Of a stretch of 64,000 nucleotides of DNA, positions 41,324 through 51,274 are shown piece by piece. This DNA is from Allomuricauda sp. (GTDB lineage Bacteria > Bacteroidota > Bacteroidia > Flavobacteriales > Flavobacteriaceae). Location: positions 806,001-870,000 of the forward strand of contig NZ_JACESV010000002.1 of NCBI RefSeq assembly GCF_013911645.1. Direction: 5' to 3'. The translations under genes were made by a program, and so were the position numbers. Below the pieces are notes generated by a model. It saw nothing but the letters and a program-made list of their open reading frames with translations, ran no database searches and was not told where the DNA came from. Within the stretch, counting starts at the first letter, position 1; each line of letters begins with the position of its first letter.

Positions 41324-44300
41324 TTATAATGTTATTGTCAAGTAATTAATGGCGATTACAGTTTGATTGTATTGGTTGAGCACATCCAGATAATTGAGTT
41401 GGATCTCGTACGCATTTTCCAAACTTTGAATGTATTGGAAAAAGTCGATTTCCCCATTTTGAAAGTTTCCAGAGGCCGCTTTCAAAATCTGATCGGAAAG
41501 ATGACCGCCTTCGTCTTCGTAATAGGAGAGTTCCTTGGCCTGTTGTTCCAATTGCCCCAGAAGGGTTTTGTAACGTTGGTTCATTGCAACGGTGATTTCG
41601 GTATTTTCCATCTCCGTGATCTTGGTCTGTATTTTGGATGACTTCACTTTGCTACTGTGTCCAAAGAAGAAAATGGGAATACGAACACCCAGCTGAATAC
41701 CGTAGAGCGATGTTCCCAAGCCCTTGTTGGTCCCTTGAAAATACTCTAGGTTCAGGTCGGGCAGCAATCTATTTTCCTCCAGACTCTTTTGGGCATTGCT
41801 CAGTTCTTGGCGGTTGTCCAAAAATGAAGCTTCCGTTTCCAACATTCCTTGCATATTCAACACACTAAGTTTTTGTGGTTCTTCATCCACAATTTCCAAG
41901 GTGTCCCCACTTTGTACCAAGCTTACAATCTGATTATAAGTGGTGAGTAGTTGCTGTTGTATCTTGGAATAGGTGTTGGCAATTTGCCGTTGTTTGGCAG
42001 TGGCTGTTACCTTTTCCAGATAATTGGTCTCCCCGAGTTCAAAACGTCGGTTGGCAGCGTGCGCAAATTTGCTGTAAATACTATCCAGTGAAGCGTAAAG
42101 CTTTGCTTTTTGGTTCAAGGTCTGGTATTGGTAGTATGCAATACTCAGGTTTTGGTACAGTTGCTTCTTTTTTATTTCAAACGACGATTTTTGAAGCTCA
42201 TAGTTCGATTTTTGGAGCCTGTTCTTGGCACCATACACCGTAGGAAACTCAAACTGCTGCTGTGCCCCAAAAACTTTAAGGGGCTCCCCGTTGAACGCAA
42301 GGTTGTTTTCATCGTACTGGTAGTAAATATCGGTTTTGTCAATCTCAAAAGCAGTTCCTTTAAGGGTTTCTGCCTGATTTACCAGTAAGGATTCTGCTCG
42401 GATTCCCTTATTGTTTTCAAGGGCAAGCGCCATTAAATCTTCGAGATTCAATTTAGTTTGCGAAAACCCTGAAACTGAAATCAACAGCAACATAATGGTC
42501 AAAGCACTCTTTTTCGCTTTACGGTCTTTTCTTCTTTTTCTCATCCCACGAAACTTAATATTGTGTGAATACGCATATAAAACGGGCAAAACCACCAAGG
42601 TGAGTAGGGTTGCCGTTACCAATCCACCGATGACCACAGTGGCAAGGGGTCGCTGTACTTCGGCACCAGCATTGGTGGAAACCGCCATGGGCAAGAAACC
42701 TAAAGCTGCAGCTGAGGCGGTTAAAAGCACGGCGCGGAGCCTATCTTTGGTCCCCTGTTTGATGAGATCTTCCATAGAATTGAAATCACTGCCCTTCAGT
42801 TCCTTAAAATGTTCAATGAGCACAATGCCGTTCAGTACGGCGATACCAAAAAGGGCAATGAAACCGACCCCAGCAGAAATACTAAAAGGCATATCCCTTA
42901 ACCAAAGTAATAGAACCCCTCCAACGGCAGATAATGGAATGGCCGAGAAAATAAGCAAGGCTTCCTTAACAGAGCCGAAAGCAAAATAGAGCATGATAAA
43001 GATGAGCAACAAGGCAATGGGTACGGCAACCATTAATCTGGCTTTGGCATTTTGAAGATTTTCAAACTGACCACCATAGGTGATGGTGTAGCCCGGAGGT
43101 AATGTGATGTTTTCGTTGACCAAGAGTTGTACATCGTCCACCACAGATTGAAGGTCTCGGTTCCTTACATTGATACCGACAACGATTCTTCTTTTTGTAT
43201 CGTCACGGGAGATTTTTGCCGCACCTTTTTGGTAGGTGATATCAGCCAGCTCGCTCATGGGAATTTTTCCACCGTTGGGAATATCAACATAAAGGTTTTT
43301 TAAGTTGGAAATATCTTGACGGTTCTCGGAATCCAAACGAACGGCCAGATCAAACTGTCGCTCGCCCTCGAATACACTGCCAACCACTTTTCCTGCGAAT
43401 CCCATCGAAATCATTTCGTTGAGGTCTGCTATGTTGAGTCCGTGGCGTGCAATTTTGGCCCTGTCAAAGGAAACGTTCATTTGCGGAAGACCTTCCACTT
43501 TTTCCACAACAATATCGGAGGCTCCCTCCACATTTTGGATAAGGTCTTTGATTTCGTTGGCCTTCCGATTTAATGTTTCCAGATTTTCACCAAAAATCTT
43601 GATAGCAATATCTGCCCGGACCCCGGTGATCAATTCATTGAAACGCATTTCAATAGGCTGGGTAAACTCAAGTTCCATCCCTGGAATTACAGCAAGGGCT
43701 TCTTTGAACTTATCTGCCAATTCATCCTTGGTTTTGGCCGAAACCCATTCATCTTTAGGTTTTAGAGTGATAATTACATCACTTTCTTCCATGGACATGG
43801 GGTCGGTGGGTACCTCTGCGGCACCTATGCGGCTTACCACTTGTTTTACCTCGGGGAACCGATCTAAAAGGATTTGTTCCATTTTGGTCGTGGTTTCCAC
43901 GGTTTTGGTCAAAGTGGTACCTGTTTTTAGCACAGGTTGAATCACAAAATCCCCTTCGTCCAAGGTGGGCACAAATTCACCTCCCATAGAGGAGAACAAC
44001 AAAATGGCTCCTATTAATAGAGCGGCAGCTACTGAAAGCACGAGTTTTTTACTTTTCAGGGCCCATTCGATAACTGGTTCGTATTGTTTGTTGATCCAGT
44101 TGACCAAACGTGTGGAGATACTTTTTGCTGATTCCTTGGATGGTTTTAGGAACATGGCCGATGCAACGGGCACATAAGTAAAGCACAAAAGGATTGCCCC
44201 CAATAAGGCAAAGCTAAACGTTAGAGCCATGGGCTTGAACATTTTACCTTCTACACCGCTTAACGATAAAATTGGAATGAACACGATCAAGATGATAAGC

Positions 44301-45670
44301 TGCCCGAAAACTGCGGAGTTCATCATTTTTGCGGCACCTTTTAGGGTGATGTCATCTTTGATGGATTGTGTTTCGTTCTTGCCCAGATTGGCAATCTCTG
44401 CTTTCTTTTGGGTGATTTGGAAAGCAATATATTCCACAATGATCACGGCTCCGTCTATAATAATTCCAAAATCAATCGCGCCAAGGCTCAACAAGTTGGC
44501 ATCCACCCCAAAAATATTCATCAGGGTGAGTGCAAACAGCAGACATAGCGGAATAACTGATGCCACTACAAGACCCGAACGCCAGTTGCCCAAGAGCAAA
44601 ACCACTACAAAAATGACAATCAAACAACCCAAGACCAAGTTTTCGGTCACCGTGAAGGTTGTCCTCCCGATTAATTCACTACGGTCCAAAAACGGATTAA
44701 TGTAAACGCCTTCGGGCAAGGATTTGGAAATGGTAGCAACTCGTTCCTTAACGGCTTCGATTACCCGTTTGGAATCTGCATCCTTCAGCATCATAATTTG
44801 CCCAAGGACTTTCTCGCCCTCACCGTTGCCGGTTATTGCACCAAAGCGTGGTGCACTGCCAAAACCAACTTTAGCTATGTCCTTAATGTAAATAGGGATG
44901 CTATTTCGGGTCGTTACCACTATATTTTCAATATCTGAGAGATTGCTTACCAACCCTTCACCACGAATAAAATAGGCTTGGTTCACTTTTTCAATATAGC
45001 CGCCACCGGTAACGCTATTGTTTTTTTCCAAAGCGGTGAACACTTCTTTGGCGGTAATGTTGAAGGCGTTCAATTTTTGGGTTTGAATGGCCACTTCATA
45101 TTGTTTTAGGTGACCTCCCCAGGTATTGACCTCCACTACACCTGGGATTCCAGAAAGCTGACGTTTTACGATCCAATCTTGAATGGTCCTGAGCTCCGTG
45201 GAATTGTACTGATCCTTGTACTCAGGCTCCACATCCAAAATATATTGATATATCTCGCCCAAGCCAGTGGTGATGGGTCCCATTTCTGGGGAGCCAAACC
45301 CTTCGGGTATACGGCTAGATGCAGACTTGATTTTTTCGGCAATAAGTTGTCTGGGCAAATAGGTGCCCATATCATCTTCGAAGACGATGGTGACCACCGA
45401 CAACCCAAACTTGGAAACCGAACGGATTTCCTTAACACCGGGGAGGTTTGCCATTTCCAACTCTATGGGGTAAGTGACAAACTTCTCCATATCCTGTGTG
45501 GAGAGACTATTGGAAGTGGTCAGTACCTGAACCTGGTTGTTGGTAATATCGGGTACGGCGCCGATGGGTATTTGTGACAGGGAGTATAACCCCACAAGGG
45601 CTATAGCTGCCGTAAATAGAAGAACAATAAACTTGTTCTTTATACTAAAGTTGATGATTTTTGAAAACAT
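41324..45670 (-). CDS. Fused CusA/CzcA metal RND pump and TolC-like channel
   Basis: The 1448-residue protein has an N-terminal metal-type RND pump (about 1-1040). Its proton-relay motif AIDFGIIIDGAVIIVEY (D..D..E) defines the heavy-metal group, and a second-half FIALFGIAVLNGIVLIEH is also present. A basic linker (RGMRKRRKDRKAKKSA) leads into a hydrophobic stretch ending GFSQ that looks like an internal signal peptide. It is followed by about 390 residues of a TolC-like outer-membrane factor (LNLEDLMALALENNKGIRAESLLVNQAETL). Normally these are two genes. Either the signal is cleaved after translation, or a fused protein spans the periplasm; the latter is uncertain. It exports Co, Zn, Cd, Cu or Ag; the metal is not determined. 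The adaptor gene follows it by two bases. Confidence 0.9.
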   Translation of the reverse strand: MFSKIINFSIKNKFIVLLFTAAIALVGLYSLSQIPIGAVPDITNNQVQVLTTSNSLSTQDMEKFVTYPIELEMANLPGVKEIRSVSKFGLSVVTIVFEDDMGTYLPRQLIAEKIKSASSRIPEGFGSPEMGPITTGLGEIYQYILDVEPEYKDQYNSTELRTIQDWIVKRQLSGIPGVVEVNTWGGHLKQYEVAIQTQKLNAFNITAKEVFTALEKNNSVTGGGYIEKVNQAYFIRGEGLVSNLSDIENIVVTTRNSIPIYIKDIAKVGFGSAPRFGAITGNGEGEKVLGQIMMLKDADSKRVIEAVKERVATISKSLPEGVYINPFLDRSELIGRTTFTVTENLVLGCLIVIFVVVLLLGNWRSGLVVASVIPLCLLFALTLMNIFGVDANLLSLGAIDFGIIIDGAVIIVEYIAFQITQKKAEIANLGKNETQSIKDDITLKGAAKMMNSAVFGQLIILIVFIPILSLSGVEGKMFKPMALTFSFALLGAILLCFTYVPVASAMFLKPSKESAKSISTRLVNWINKQYEPVIEWALKSKKLVLSVAAALLIGAILLFSSMGGEFVPTLDEGDFVIQPVLKTGTTLTKTVETTTKMEQILLDRFPEVKQVVSRIGAAEVPTDPMSMEESDVIITLKPKDEWVSAKTKDELADKFKEALAVIPGMELEFTQPIEMRFNELITGVRADIAIKIFGENLETLNRKANEIKDLIQNVEGASDIVVEKVEGLPQMNVSFDRAKIARHGLNIADLNEMISMGFAGKVVGSVFEGERQFDLAVRLDSENRQDISNLKNLYVDIPNGGKIPMSELADITYQKGAAKISRDDTKRRIVVGINVRNRDLQSVVDDVQLLVNENITLPPGYTITYGGQFENLQNAKARLMVAVPIALLLIFIMLYFAFGSVKEALLIFSAIPLSAVGGVLLLWLRDMPFSISAGVGFIALFGIAVLNGIVLIEHFKELKGSDFNSMEDLIKQGTKDRLRAVLLTASAAALGFLPMAVSTNAGAEVQRPLATVVIGGLVTATLLTLVVLPVLYAYSHNIKFRGMRKRRKDRKAKKSALTIMLLLISVSGFSQTKLNLEDLMALALENNKGIRAESLLVNQAETLKGTAFEIDKTDIYYQYDENNLAFNGEPLKVFGAQQQFEFPTVYGAKNRLQKSNYELQKSSFEIKKKQLYQNLSIAYYQYQTLNQKAKLYASLDSIYSKFAHAANRRFELGETNYLEKVTATAKQRQIANTYSKIQQQLLTTYNQIVSLVQSGDTLEIVDEEPQKLSVLNMQGMLETEASFLDNRQELSNAQKSLEENRLLPDLNLEYFQGTNKGLGTSLYGIQLGVRIPIFFFGHSSKVKSSKIQTKITEMENTEITVAMNQRYKTLLGQLEQQAKELSYYEDEGGHLSDQILKAASGNFQNGEIDFFQYIQSLENAYEIQLNYLDVLNQYNQTVIAINYLTITL

Positions 45671-45747
45671 GATTCATAGAAATAATAGCATTATTAAAGT
45701 GGAATAAGGCTTGCGAAAAGTGTCCAGCAAAGCTGAAATACTATGAA

Positions 45748-46146
45748 TTATGCGTGTTTGGGCGGCTGGAAGAGGTTGTCTCCCCAAATGTGGGAGTAAG
45801 ACATTTGATAGTGGAAATTGCCTTTGGTGGTGACAGGAATTTCGGAGCGAGAATAGATAAAGTCATCGGCTCCGAGAACAAAAACCAAGGGCTGTGCACA
45901 TTGCGATTGATGCTGAAAGGGCAGTTTTTCATGCTCCTTTTGTTCCTCTTGGTGTTTTTCGCTGTGATCGGCTTTGAGTTCCCCGTAGTGCTTGGAAACA
46001 AAAATCATAAAGTCATCACCATATTCCTCGTTGTGGAATTGGTAGTGCTCAACAAGCTGCTCAAGTTCCACCAAATCCTTAAAATGGATGTTGGCCCCTT
46101 GGAGCAGAATGAGCAAGGATATCCCTATGGTGATAATTTTATTCAT
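45748..46146 (-). CDS. His-rich small protein upstream of the metal efflux operon
   Basis: A 132-residue protein with an N-terminal hydrophobic signal (MNKIITIGISLLILLQGANI). Its periplasm-like body is unusually rich in histidine and glutamate: HYQFHNEEYGDD, ADHSEKHQEEQKEHEKLPFQHQSQC, and a closing HYQMSYSHIWGDN. It is 77 bases upstream of the CzcA-TolC gene on the same strand and may capture or sense the metal before export. I do not recognise a named family. Confidence 0.7.
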   Translation of the reverse strand: MNKIITIGISLLILLQGANIHFKDLVELEQLVEHYQFHNEEYGDDFMIFVSKHYGELKADHSEKHQEEQKEHEKLPFQHQSQCAQPLVFVLGADDFIYSRSEIPVTTKGNFHYQMSYSHIWGDNLFQPPKHA

Positions 46147-46221
46147 CCTAACAACGTAAAATTACGAAGAATACGTTATTGGGTATATGGTTGACTGTTA
46201 ATTTAGAATGAGTCTGATTCT

Positions 46222-46257
46222 TAAAAAACCATGAGGCCCTATTGGGCCTCGATGGTT
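46222..46257 (-). terminator. Intrinsic terminator at the end of the VPS10-like gene
   Basis: GAGGCCC (46233-46239) pairs with GGGCCTC (46244-46250) around TATT. The stem extends by AACCAT/ATGGTT with one bulged base. On the minus strand it is followed by six Ts. The stop codon at 46239-46241 is inside the hairpin. Confidence 0.8.
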
Positions 46258-49200
46258 GAAATTCCGTTGTCTTTTAAAATAGCATTTATTTTTGGAAGCT
46301 CTTTGTCCAATGTGTTGTTCAGCTTGGCCATGTGGCCGTCCAACTCTGCTGTAAGCTCATCAAATACCACATAAGCGGCATCCGTGGGTCTGGCATCTCC
46401 GTTTTCAATGCTTCTTTGCAGGGCATTGAACCTGTTGTTCAATTTGATGGGAAAGTTCAATGGATCTTGCCCCGATTGGTTTTTGGTTTGATAAAGGTCT
46501 TCCTCAATCTCTGTGAGGGTTCCCATAAAATCTTTGGAAAGCTTCGTAAACTTTCTACTGGAAACGCCTTTGCCCAAACTATCCAATTGTTTGCAGATGC
46601 TTCTGATTTGAATCACAGCTTCGTTGGCAATGGTAGCTTTGTCGGTTATTTTGGAAGCCAATTCAAACTGTTTTTGAAGGTCTTCAGCAGTGATTCCTTT
46701 CAAGTTCGGGTCCATTTCAATTTTAAATGGATAGCTTTTAATGACTTCGTCGCCCACTTTCATTTGTACAGTATAGGAGCCAAGAGGTGCTTTTGGACCA
46801 GTTGTGGCCGAGGCGCCCCAAATAATGATTCCATCAAAAGTGGTTGGCCCAGGATATCTTAGGTTCCAAGTAAAGGTATTGATATCTTTTGCCGTAGTGG
46901 GCTTGGTACTGTTCCCTCGACTCCACCAAGATGCATTGTCGTCCTTTTCATATTTAGGTTGGTTGCCACCAAAAGATTCGATAAGCTTATTGTCTGCATC
47001 AAAAATTGAAAAAGTGACTGTATCCACCTCTTCTTCCAAATAGTATTGGAAGTTAGTGTTGTAAATGCCTCTAATCGCATCCGTCGGTTTAAAAAGCACA
47101 TTTTTTTCACTTTTTAGGTCTTCGGAATATTCCCTAAAGGGTTGGATGTCGTCCAAAATCCAGAATCCTCTACCGTGAGAGCCTAAAACAACATCGTTGT
47201 CCTTGATCACCAGATCACGGATTGGGGTATCGGGCAAGTTCAATTGAAGGGATTGCCATACTGCTCCATCATTAATGGAGAAATAAACCCCGTGTTCTGT
47301 AGCCAGGAATAAAAGGCCTTCTCTCTTGTGGTCTTCGCGGATAGCTCTGGCAAAGTGTCCGTCCTCTATTCCTGTAATTATTTTGGTCCAAGTTTTCCCA
47401 TAATCATGAGTTTTAAAAACGTAGGGAGCCCTGTCATCTACTTGGTATCTGTTGGCAGCAACATACAAGGTGCCTGGATTGTGGATAGATTCTTCAATAA
47501 TGCTCACCCTTGAATATTTAGGAAGCTCTTCGGGGGTAATATCTTTCCAGTTTTCACCACCATCTCTTGTGATGTGGATTTTTCCATCATCAGAACCGGC
47601 CCAAATGGTATTGATATCGTGATTGGAAGGAGCCAAAGCAAACACAGTTGCATAAATCTCTGGACCGTTCATGTCCATGGTAATCACACCTCCTGTCTTG
47701 CCCAAGGTTTCTGGGTCGGCATAGGTAAGGTCTGGACTTATTTTTTCCCAGGTCTGTCCGTCGTTTGTTGTTTTCCATACGTGTTGGGAACAGGTGTACA
47801 TTACATTCGGGTCTTTTGGTGCGAACATGATGGGGAAGGTCCATTGCCAACGGTCTGGTAGTGCACTTGCTGGTTCGCCTGAGAAAAAACGTGGATACAC
47901 TTGAATATCCCTGACCTGACCGTTGCTGCGGTCGTAACGTGTTAAAAGAGCTCCTTGGCTTCCTGCATAAAAAATATCGGGGTTGGTCGGGCTTTGGGTA
48001 ATCCAACCGCTTTCACCACCACCTACGGCATAATACCAGCCATGATTGGGTCCGCGAGCTTGTTTAAAATCCCACCCATCGCTGGGCATGGCCAGGGTAG
48101 AGTTATCTTGCTGGGCACCCACTACATGATATGGGACATCACTAGTGGCCATTACATGGTAAAACTGTGACGTTGGATAATCTTGCTCGGTCCACGTTTT
48201 ACCTCCGTTGATACTTACTACGCCACCGCCGTCATTCGAATTTATCATTCTGTTCGGATTGTTGGGGTCTATCCACAGGTCGTGGTTGTCGCTATGGGGA
48301 GTGTTTATTTTTTCATCAAAAGTTTTTCCTCCATCGGTAGATTTAAAGAATCCTACATTTAGTCCATACACCACATCTTTGTCTTTGGGGTCGGCATAAA
48401 TTCTGGAGTAGTAAAAAGCACGTTGTCTCAGTTTACGTTCGTTGTTGGTCAATTCCCAAGTCTTGCCTGCATCATCAGAACGGAAAACACCCCCTTCGTT
48501 GGCCTCTACAATGGCCCAAACACGGTTGGAATCCGCAGGGGAAACGGTTACCCCAATTTTGCCAATGGGTCCTTTGGGCATTCCCGGGTTTTCGGTAAGA
48601 TCCGTCCACGTTTCGCCACCATCGGTAGATTTCCAAAGCTTACTATCTGGGCCACCGCCCCACATTTTCCATGCTTTACGGTACACTTGCCATGTGCTTG
48701 CGTACAATACATCGGGATTGTTTCGGTCTATGATCAAATCGGCTGCACCAGCCTTATCACTTACATAGAGTACCTTTTTCCACGTTTCGCCACCATCTAC
48801 AGATTTAAAGACACCGCGTTCTTCATTTTCGCCATACGGGTGACCCAATGCGGCAACGTAGACAATGTCTTCATTGGTCGGGTCTACTCGAACTCTGGAT
48901 ATGGCTTGGGTCTCTTCCAACCCTAGGTGTGTCCAAGTTTCTCCGCCGTCCGTTGTTTTGTAAACACCATCACCTTGTGTAATGCTACCGCGAAGCTGGG
49001 TCTCGCCCATCCCGATATAGACCACATCCGGATTGGTTTCGGCTACGGCCACAGCTCCCACGGAAGAGCTTGTTATTTGTCCATCGGTAACACATTTCCA
49101 TGTATTTCCACCGTCTTTTGTTTTCCATAGGCCTCCTCCTGTGGCTCCAAAATAATATTCGTTGGGTCTGGATGGGCTTCCGGCGCACCCTAAGGTTCTT

Positions 49201-49355
49201 CCGCCACGGTCAGGGCCAATATTCCTCCATGTAAAACCGCTGTAAAAACTGGTGTCAACGGTAATAGGGGATGCATTTTGTGAGTAAATAAATAGTGTTG
49301 AGAGGAACATGGAAAGTAGCATCCACGTTTTTAATGAGGTTGTTAGTATTCTCAT
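46239..49355 (-). CDS. Secreted VPS10/sortilin-like beta-propeller protein (glycosyl hydrolase-like BNR repeats)
   Basis: The 1038-residue protein begins with a signal peptide (MRILTTSLKTWMLLSMFLSTLFIYSQ) and then many BNR/Asp-box repeats of the SxDGGxTW type, for example TKDGGNTWKCV, TTDGGETWTHL, SVDGGETWKKV and SKDAGKTWEL-like units. They form one or two propellers over about residues 40-720. The last 300 residues are mixed, with a helical tail. Proteins with this layout are annotated as glycosyl hydrolase or VPS10-domain proteins; a catalytic site is not evident and many may be binding proteins. It is a single gene with its own terminator. Confidence 0.85.
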   Translation of the reverse strand: MRILTTSLKTWMLLSMFLSTLFIYSQNASPITVDTSFYSGFTWRNIGPDRGGRTLGCAGSPSRPNEYYFGATGGGLWKTKDGGNTWKCVTDGQITSSSVGAVAVAETNPDVVYIGMGETQLRGSITQGDGVYKTTDGGETWTHLGLEETQAISRVRVDPTNEDIVYVAALGHPYGENEERGVFKSVDGGETWKKVLYVSDKAGAADLIIDRNNPDVLYASTWQVYRKAWKMWGGGPDSKLWKSTDGGETWTDLTENPGMPKGPIGKIGVTVSPADSNRVWAIVEANEGGVFRSDDAGKTWELTNNERKLRQRAFYYSRIYADPKDKDVVYGLNVGFFKSTDGGKTFDEKINTPHSDNHDLWIDPNNPNRMINSNDGGGVVSINGGKTWTEQDYPTSQFYHVMATSDVPYHVVGAQQDNSTLAMPSDGWDFKQARGPNHGWYYAVGGGESGWITQSPTNPDIFYAGSQGALLTRYDRSNGQVRDIQVYPRFFSGEPASALPDRWQWTFPIMFAPKDPNVMYTCSQHVWKTTNDGQTWEKISPDLTYADPETLGKTGGVITMDMNGPEIYATVFALAPSNHDINTIWAGSDDGKIHITRDGGENWKDITPEELPKYSRVSIIEESIHNPGTLYVAANRYQVDDRAPYVFKTHDYGKTWTKIITGIEDGHFARAIREDHKREGLLFLATEHGVYFSINDGAVWQSLQLNLPDTPIRDLVIKDNDVVLGSHGRGFWILDDIQPFREYSEDLKSEKNVLFKPTDAIRGIYNTNFQYYLEEEVDTVTFSIFDADNKLIESFGGNQPKYEKDDNASWWSRGNSTKPTTAKDINTFTWNLRYPGPTTFDGIIIWGASATTGPKAPLGSYTVQMKVGDEVIKSYPFKIEMDPNLKGITAEDLQKQFELASKITDKATIANEAVIQIRSICKQLDSLGKGVSSRKFTKLSKDFMGTLTEIEEDLYQTKNQSGQDPLNFPIKLNNRFNALQRSIENGDARPTDAAYVVFDELTAELDGHMAKLNNTLDKELPKINAILKDNGISTIEAQ

Positions 49356-49432
49356 GATGTCAAGGTTGGTTATGAGTAGTTAGAATAAAGCTTCAATTTA
49401 CTCAAACTTTTTGAATTGGATGCGTATTCCAA

Positions 49433-49924
49433 TTATAGTTCTGGATCATCGTAATTGATTCCGGGTGGATTAAAGAGTCCCCAACGATCCAGTGAATAGT
49501 TCCAAGGGTCGAAAGTTTGAACCCATTCTGCAAACAAGATCCTGAATTCCTCAATTTCTTTTCGTAACAATTCAAGATACTCGGTATGTTTAAAACCCCA
49601 CATTTCCAATCCTGAACAACCAGTCTGGACTTCGCGGGCTGCTTTTCTGATGATAGTGGCGTTTTCCATACGGATTGCATAAAGGTCGCCTCCTTCGGCA
49701 CCTGCTATTTTTGGACATATAAGCATGGCATCGTTACGCAGTTGTTCGGCATGGTGACGCAACAGGCCCAGTTCTGTTTCTTCGAGAGATGCATACTCCT
49801 CTTCATCATTTACCAAGGAAGCGATTTTATCTGCCAGGTCAAAAATGAGCCACCCTTTTTTGTAAATGGGCATTTTTTCAAATTCTTCTCGGCTTTTGCC
49901 AGGTTCATCGTCGTCTTCGAACAT
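49433..49924 (-). CDS. Conserved-looking cytoplasmic protein of unknown function
   Basis: The 163-residue acidic protein (first residues MFEDDDEPGKSREEFEKM) is mostly helical, with no signal peptide. The segment TELGLLRHHAEQLRNDAMLICPKIAGAEGGDLYAIRMENATIIRKAAREV may form a coiled coil. The body closes with WVQTFDPWNYSLDRWGLFNPPGI, rich in tryptophan. I do not recognise a family. It follows another unknown gene (49930-50406) after five bases, so the two are likely cotranscribed with the SDR gene upstream. Confidence 0.75.
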   Translation of the reverse strand: MFEDDDEPGKSREEFEKMPIYKKGWLIFDLADKIASLVNDEEEYASLEETELGLLRHHAEQLRNDAMLICPKIAGAEGGDLYAIRMENATIIRKAAREVQTGCSGLEMWGFKHTEYLELLRKEIEEFRILFAEWVQTFDPWNYSLDRWGLFNPPGINYDDPEL

Positions 49925-49929
49925 GGTTT

Positions 49930-50406
49930 TTAATGGTTTAGCTGTTGTAAAATTAGTCCGTAATCGTGTTGCAAATCATCATGAAGTAACGGAATTTTTT
50001 TGTTGATGTACTCCAACTGTCTATTATATAGGTTTTTAAGGGTTGTGTTCCTGTTGATAGATGGCCGGAAAGATTTCAGTTTCTCACAGAAGTACAGCAA
50101 CAGTTCCACCTCAGTGGCTTTATTTCCCGAATAGCGGATATACTTTTTAATGGTCCGAAGTATTTTTCGAACACTTTTTTTAATGTAGAAATAGCTGTTC
50201 ACATTGATTTCGAAGAACATTTCATCCACCTCTTCTTTTACGGTTTCTATGTATCCTTCCTCATTATCAGATTCAAAAAGCAAATAGGTAAGGAGTTCCT
50301 TGTTTTCTTTTTTGAATCGGGCCAATCGCAAACAAAGTTGCATTGTTTCTTCTTGCGATTTAAATTTCAGTTCTTTTTTTAGTTGTGCAACGGTGGCAGC
50401 CTTCAT
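49930..50406 (-). CDS. Helical cytoplasmic protein of unknown function
   Basis: A 158-residue protein that is basic and helix-rich (LKKELKFKSQEETMQLCLRLARFKKENKELLTYLLF; SVRKILRTIKKYIRYSGNKATEVELLLYFCEKLK), without a signal peptide or known motif. It sits six bases downstream of the SDR gene and five bases upstream of another unknown gene, all on the minus strand. A nucleic-acid or ribosome association is conceivable from its charge but unproven. Confidence 0.75.
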   Translation of the reverse strand: MKAATVAQLKKELKFKSQEETMQLCLRLARFKKENKELLTYLLFESDNEEGYIETVKEEVDEMFFEINVNSYFYIKKSVRKILRTIKKYIRYSGNKATEVELLLYFCEKLKSFRPSINRNTTLKNLYNRQLEYINKKIPLLHDDLQHDYGLILQQLNH

Positions 50407-50412
50407 AATTAA

Positions 50413-51168
50413 TTATCTTAAATAAGAGGCCCCGTTTACATCAATTATGGTCCCAGAAGAATAGGCTGCCCCAGGTGATGCCAAAAATAAAATGGTATGG
50501 GCCACTTCTTCGGGTTGGGCCATTCGTTTAAACGGGGATTCACGGAGCAGATTTTCGCGCTCGACGGGGGTAAGTGTTTCTTTGGCCATTTCGGTTTCGG
50601 TAAACCCGGGTGCAACAACTCCAACATAAATGTTGTGTGGCGCTAGTTTTTTGGCCAAGGATTGACTCATGGAATTCAACGCGGCTTTACTGGCCCCGTA
50701 AGCTGGTTTTGTGGGCTCCCCGCGAAAAGCACCACGGGAGGAAACGCTTACAATATGCCCGCCCCCGGTTTTCATCATGGCCTTGGCTCCCCAATAACAC
50801 AAATTGGCAACGGCAAACAGATTGGTCTCAAAGGTTTTTTCCCATGCGTTGGTCCAATGGTCAAAATCCACTTTGTCTATTTCGTGAAAAATGGAAATGC
50901 CGGCATTGTTCACCAATACATCAAGTTGACCAAATTCTTTTACAAAATCATTAATCAAGGCTTCGGTTTCTGTCTTTTGTGAAATGTCCCTTTTAAATAG
51001 TTGATGCCCTTCACCCGGCAATGCTGCCAAGGTTTGTTGGGCAACTTCATCATTGCTTCTGTAGTTGATGCCTACTTTGGCGCCTTTTTTTGCAAACGCC
51101 ATAGCGGTTGCTTTTCCGATGCCTCGGGAGGCACCTGTTATCAATACATTTTTTCCTGAGAAATCCAT
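50413..51168 (-). CDS. Short-chain dehydrogenase/reductase (FabG-like)
   Basis: The 251-residue NAD(P)-dependent oxidoreductase has the SDR cofactor motif TGASRGIGKA (residues 11-20), NNAG (about 88-91), the catalytic serine in VSVSSRGAFRG and the YxxxK motif YGASK. The GINYRSNDE section after the second strand fits NADP preference, as in 3-oxoacyl-ACP reductases. It could act on fatty-acid intermediates or on an unrelated alcohol; context does not decide. It is the first gene of a three-gene unit with two unknown proteins. Confidence 0.9.
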   Translation of the reverse strand: MDFSGKNVLITGASRGIGKATAMAFAKKGAKVGINYRSNDEVAQQTLAALPGEGHQLFKRDISQKTETEALINDFVKEFGQLDVLVNNAGISIFHEIDKVDFDHWTNAWEKTFETNLFAVANLCYWGAKAMMKTGGGHIVSVSSRGAFRGEPTKPAYGASKAALNSMSQSLAKKLAPHNIYVGVVAPGFTETEMAKETLTPVERENLLRESPFKRMAQPEEVAHTILFLASPGAAYSSGTIIDVNGASYLR

Positions 51169-51274
51169 AAAATGATTCTTAATGCTTCAAATATACTAGG
51201 ATCATAGCTTCTTGACCCTTAAAAAGAATTGAACTACCTTTAAATCTTATCAAATAGCACCTGATTGTAAGAAG

